Positions 63,314 to 64,000 of a stretch of DNA of 64,000 nucleotides are shown piece after piece. The position numbers and the translations under genes were made by a program. The notes under the pieces were generated by a model that saw only the letters and a list, made by a program, of their open reading frames with translations, made no database searches and was not told the origin of the DNA. Source of the stretch: Melanocharis versteri (Eukaryota > Chordata > Aves > Passeriformes > Melanocharitidae); assembly GCA_013397845.1 (NCBI GenBank), contig VZTG01004276.1:62001-126000 (forward strand), read 5' to 3'. Positions within the stretch are counted from its first letter, which is position 1, and each line of letters opens with the position of its first letter.

Positions 63314-63535
63314 CCCTGTCTGGCCAACATCTCGTTGTGCTCTCTTCCTTTCAGCCACCCTATGTCAATCACCAGCTCCCCCTCACCCACATCTGGGAGG
63401 TTTGAGAACCTATAAACCTCTTCCTGATAAACAGCTTCTGTTCCATTTGTTGGAGTGTGCCTTTCCCTGCAGCTCCCTCCCTCCAATTAAGCCACGAGTT
63501 TTATTTCTGAGTTTCCTTCTCATTCACTCTGAGCC
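63314..63535 (-). repeat. Right arm of the 222-bp inverted repeat
   Basis: This is the reverse complement of the left arm, 219/222 identical. The equivalent open frame starts at 63486 on the minus strand. One of the three differences is synonymous in that frame. The other two change EK to GE. Confidence 0.92.
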
Positions 63536-64000
63536 AAAGATGTGTGATGCTGACAACTCTGCCCCATTCACATCCCTGCTCAAAGCTCCTTTTCCCAGGA
63601 AGGCTCACCACGTCAGCTGGTGAAATGTTTTCTCCACCCCACCGTGAGATAAAAGGGCAAGAATGAGATTGGTGAAAACCATCAGCAACTGATTTATCAG
63701 AGAAATATTCTAGATCTTGCAGACTGGTTTTAAAACAAAGAAATCTATTTTGAAGCAGGGTCCACATGAAATACTTTCCCTTTCCCATAGCTAAGAGTAT
63801 CTCTTCCTTCCAGACTCACCCCAGCAGCCACAGAACCTGCACCTGGGGCAAGGCAAAGAAAAAGCTCCACCTGCCTGAGCTGAATATCAGCAAATTTAGC
63901 AGCACCCCAATAGCCAGCCTTGAAAACCCCAATAAGAACAGATTGTTCATTTTCTCCCTTGATTTCACCAGCCATTCTAGGACATATTTTTTTCTGTACT
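63536..64000. other. Window end, no gene recognised
   Basis: Two short minus-strand open frames (95 and 76 codons) have no recognisable domain. Nothing else is identified. Confidence 0.4.

Noticed and set aside
1..64000. CRISPR arrays, bacterial operons, toxin-antitoxin or phage-like systems
   Set aside because: The sequence is a vertebrate nuclear locus with spliced AQP1 and CR1 elements. No regularly spaced repeats or prokaryotic gene clusters were seen.

Overview
This is vertebrate, almost certainly avian, nuclear DNA. The only protein-coding gene I can support is an aquaporin-1 (AQP1) on the minus strand. The bird assignment rests on three things: about ten degenerate CR1 LINE 3' ends (with the 'ccctgcccatggcagggg' block and the 'ttggaagggac' block), an avian-type retroviral solo LTR, and a 271-residue predicted AQP1. 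I cannot name the order or species.

Layout. Positions 1-2970 lie downstream of AQP1: the start of its 3' UTR, candidate poly(A) signals, one CR1 3' end and a TA microsatellite. Positions 2971-19983 hold the AQP1 coding region in four minus-strand exons: 19594-19983, 4856-5020, 4652-4732 and 2971-3150. All introns are phase 0 with GT-AG ends. The spliced frame is 816 nt including the stop, so the gene looks intact. Intron 1 (14.6 kb) contains a solo LTR (13319-13775), a CR1 fragment (15.24-15.40 kb) and short AT-rich repeats. Just upstream of the start codon are a GA-rich 5' UTR, a TATA box (20107-20114), a CACCC motif, and GATA and GATA/E-box motifs that fit erythroid-type control.

Positions 20.2-64 kb are the region upstream of AQP1, where I recognise no protein-coding exon. 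The landmarks are a CpG-rich island (about 24.50-24.92 kb), CR1 fragments at 34, 35, 37, 49, 57, 59 and 61 kb, several simple repeats, and a 67-bp sequence present in two inverted copies 11.6 kb apart. A striking inverted repeat of 222-bp arms (219/222 identical, 648-bp spacer) sits at 62444-63535. Three isolated N bases look like assembly joins, two of them flanked by duplicated sequence.

I found no evidence of a new multi-gene system. The best leads are the 222-bp inverted repeat with a shared open frame, the duplicated poly(A)/AGGTCA block behind AQP1, the unexplained CpG island, and the 67-bp inverted pair. All coordinates were read by eye and no homology search was run.
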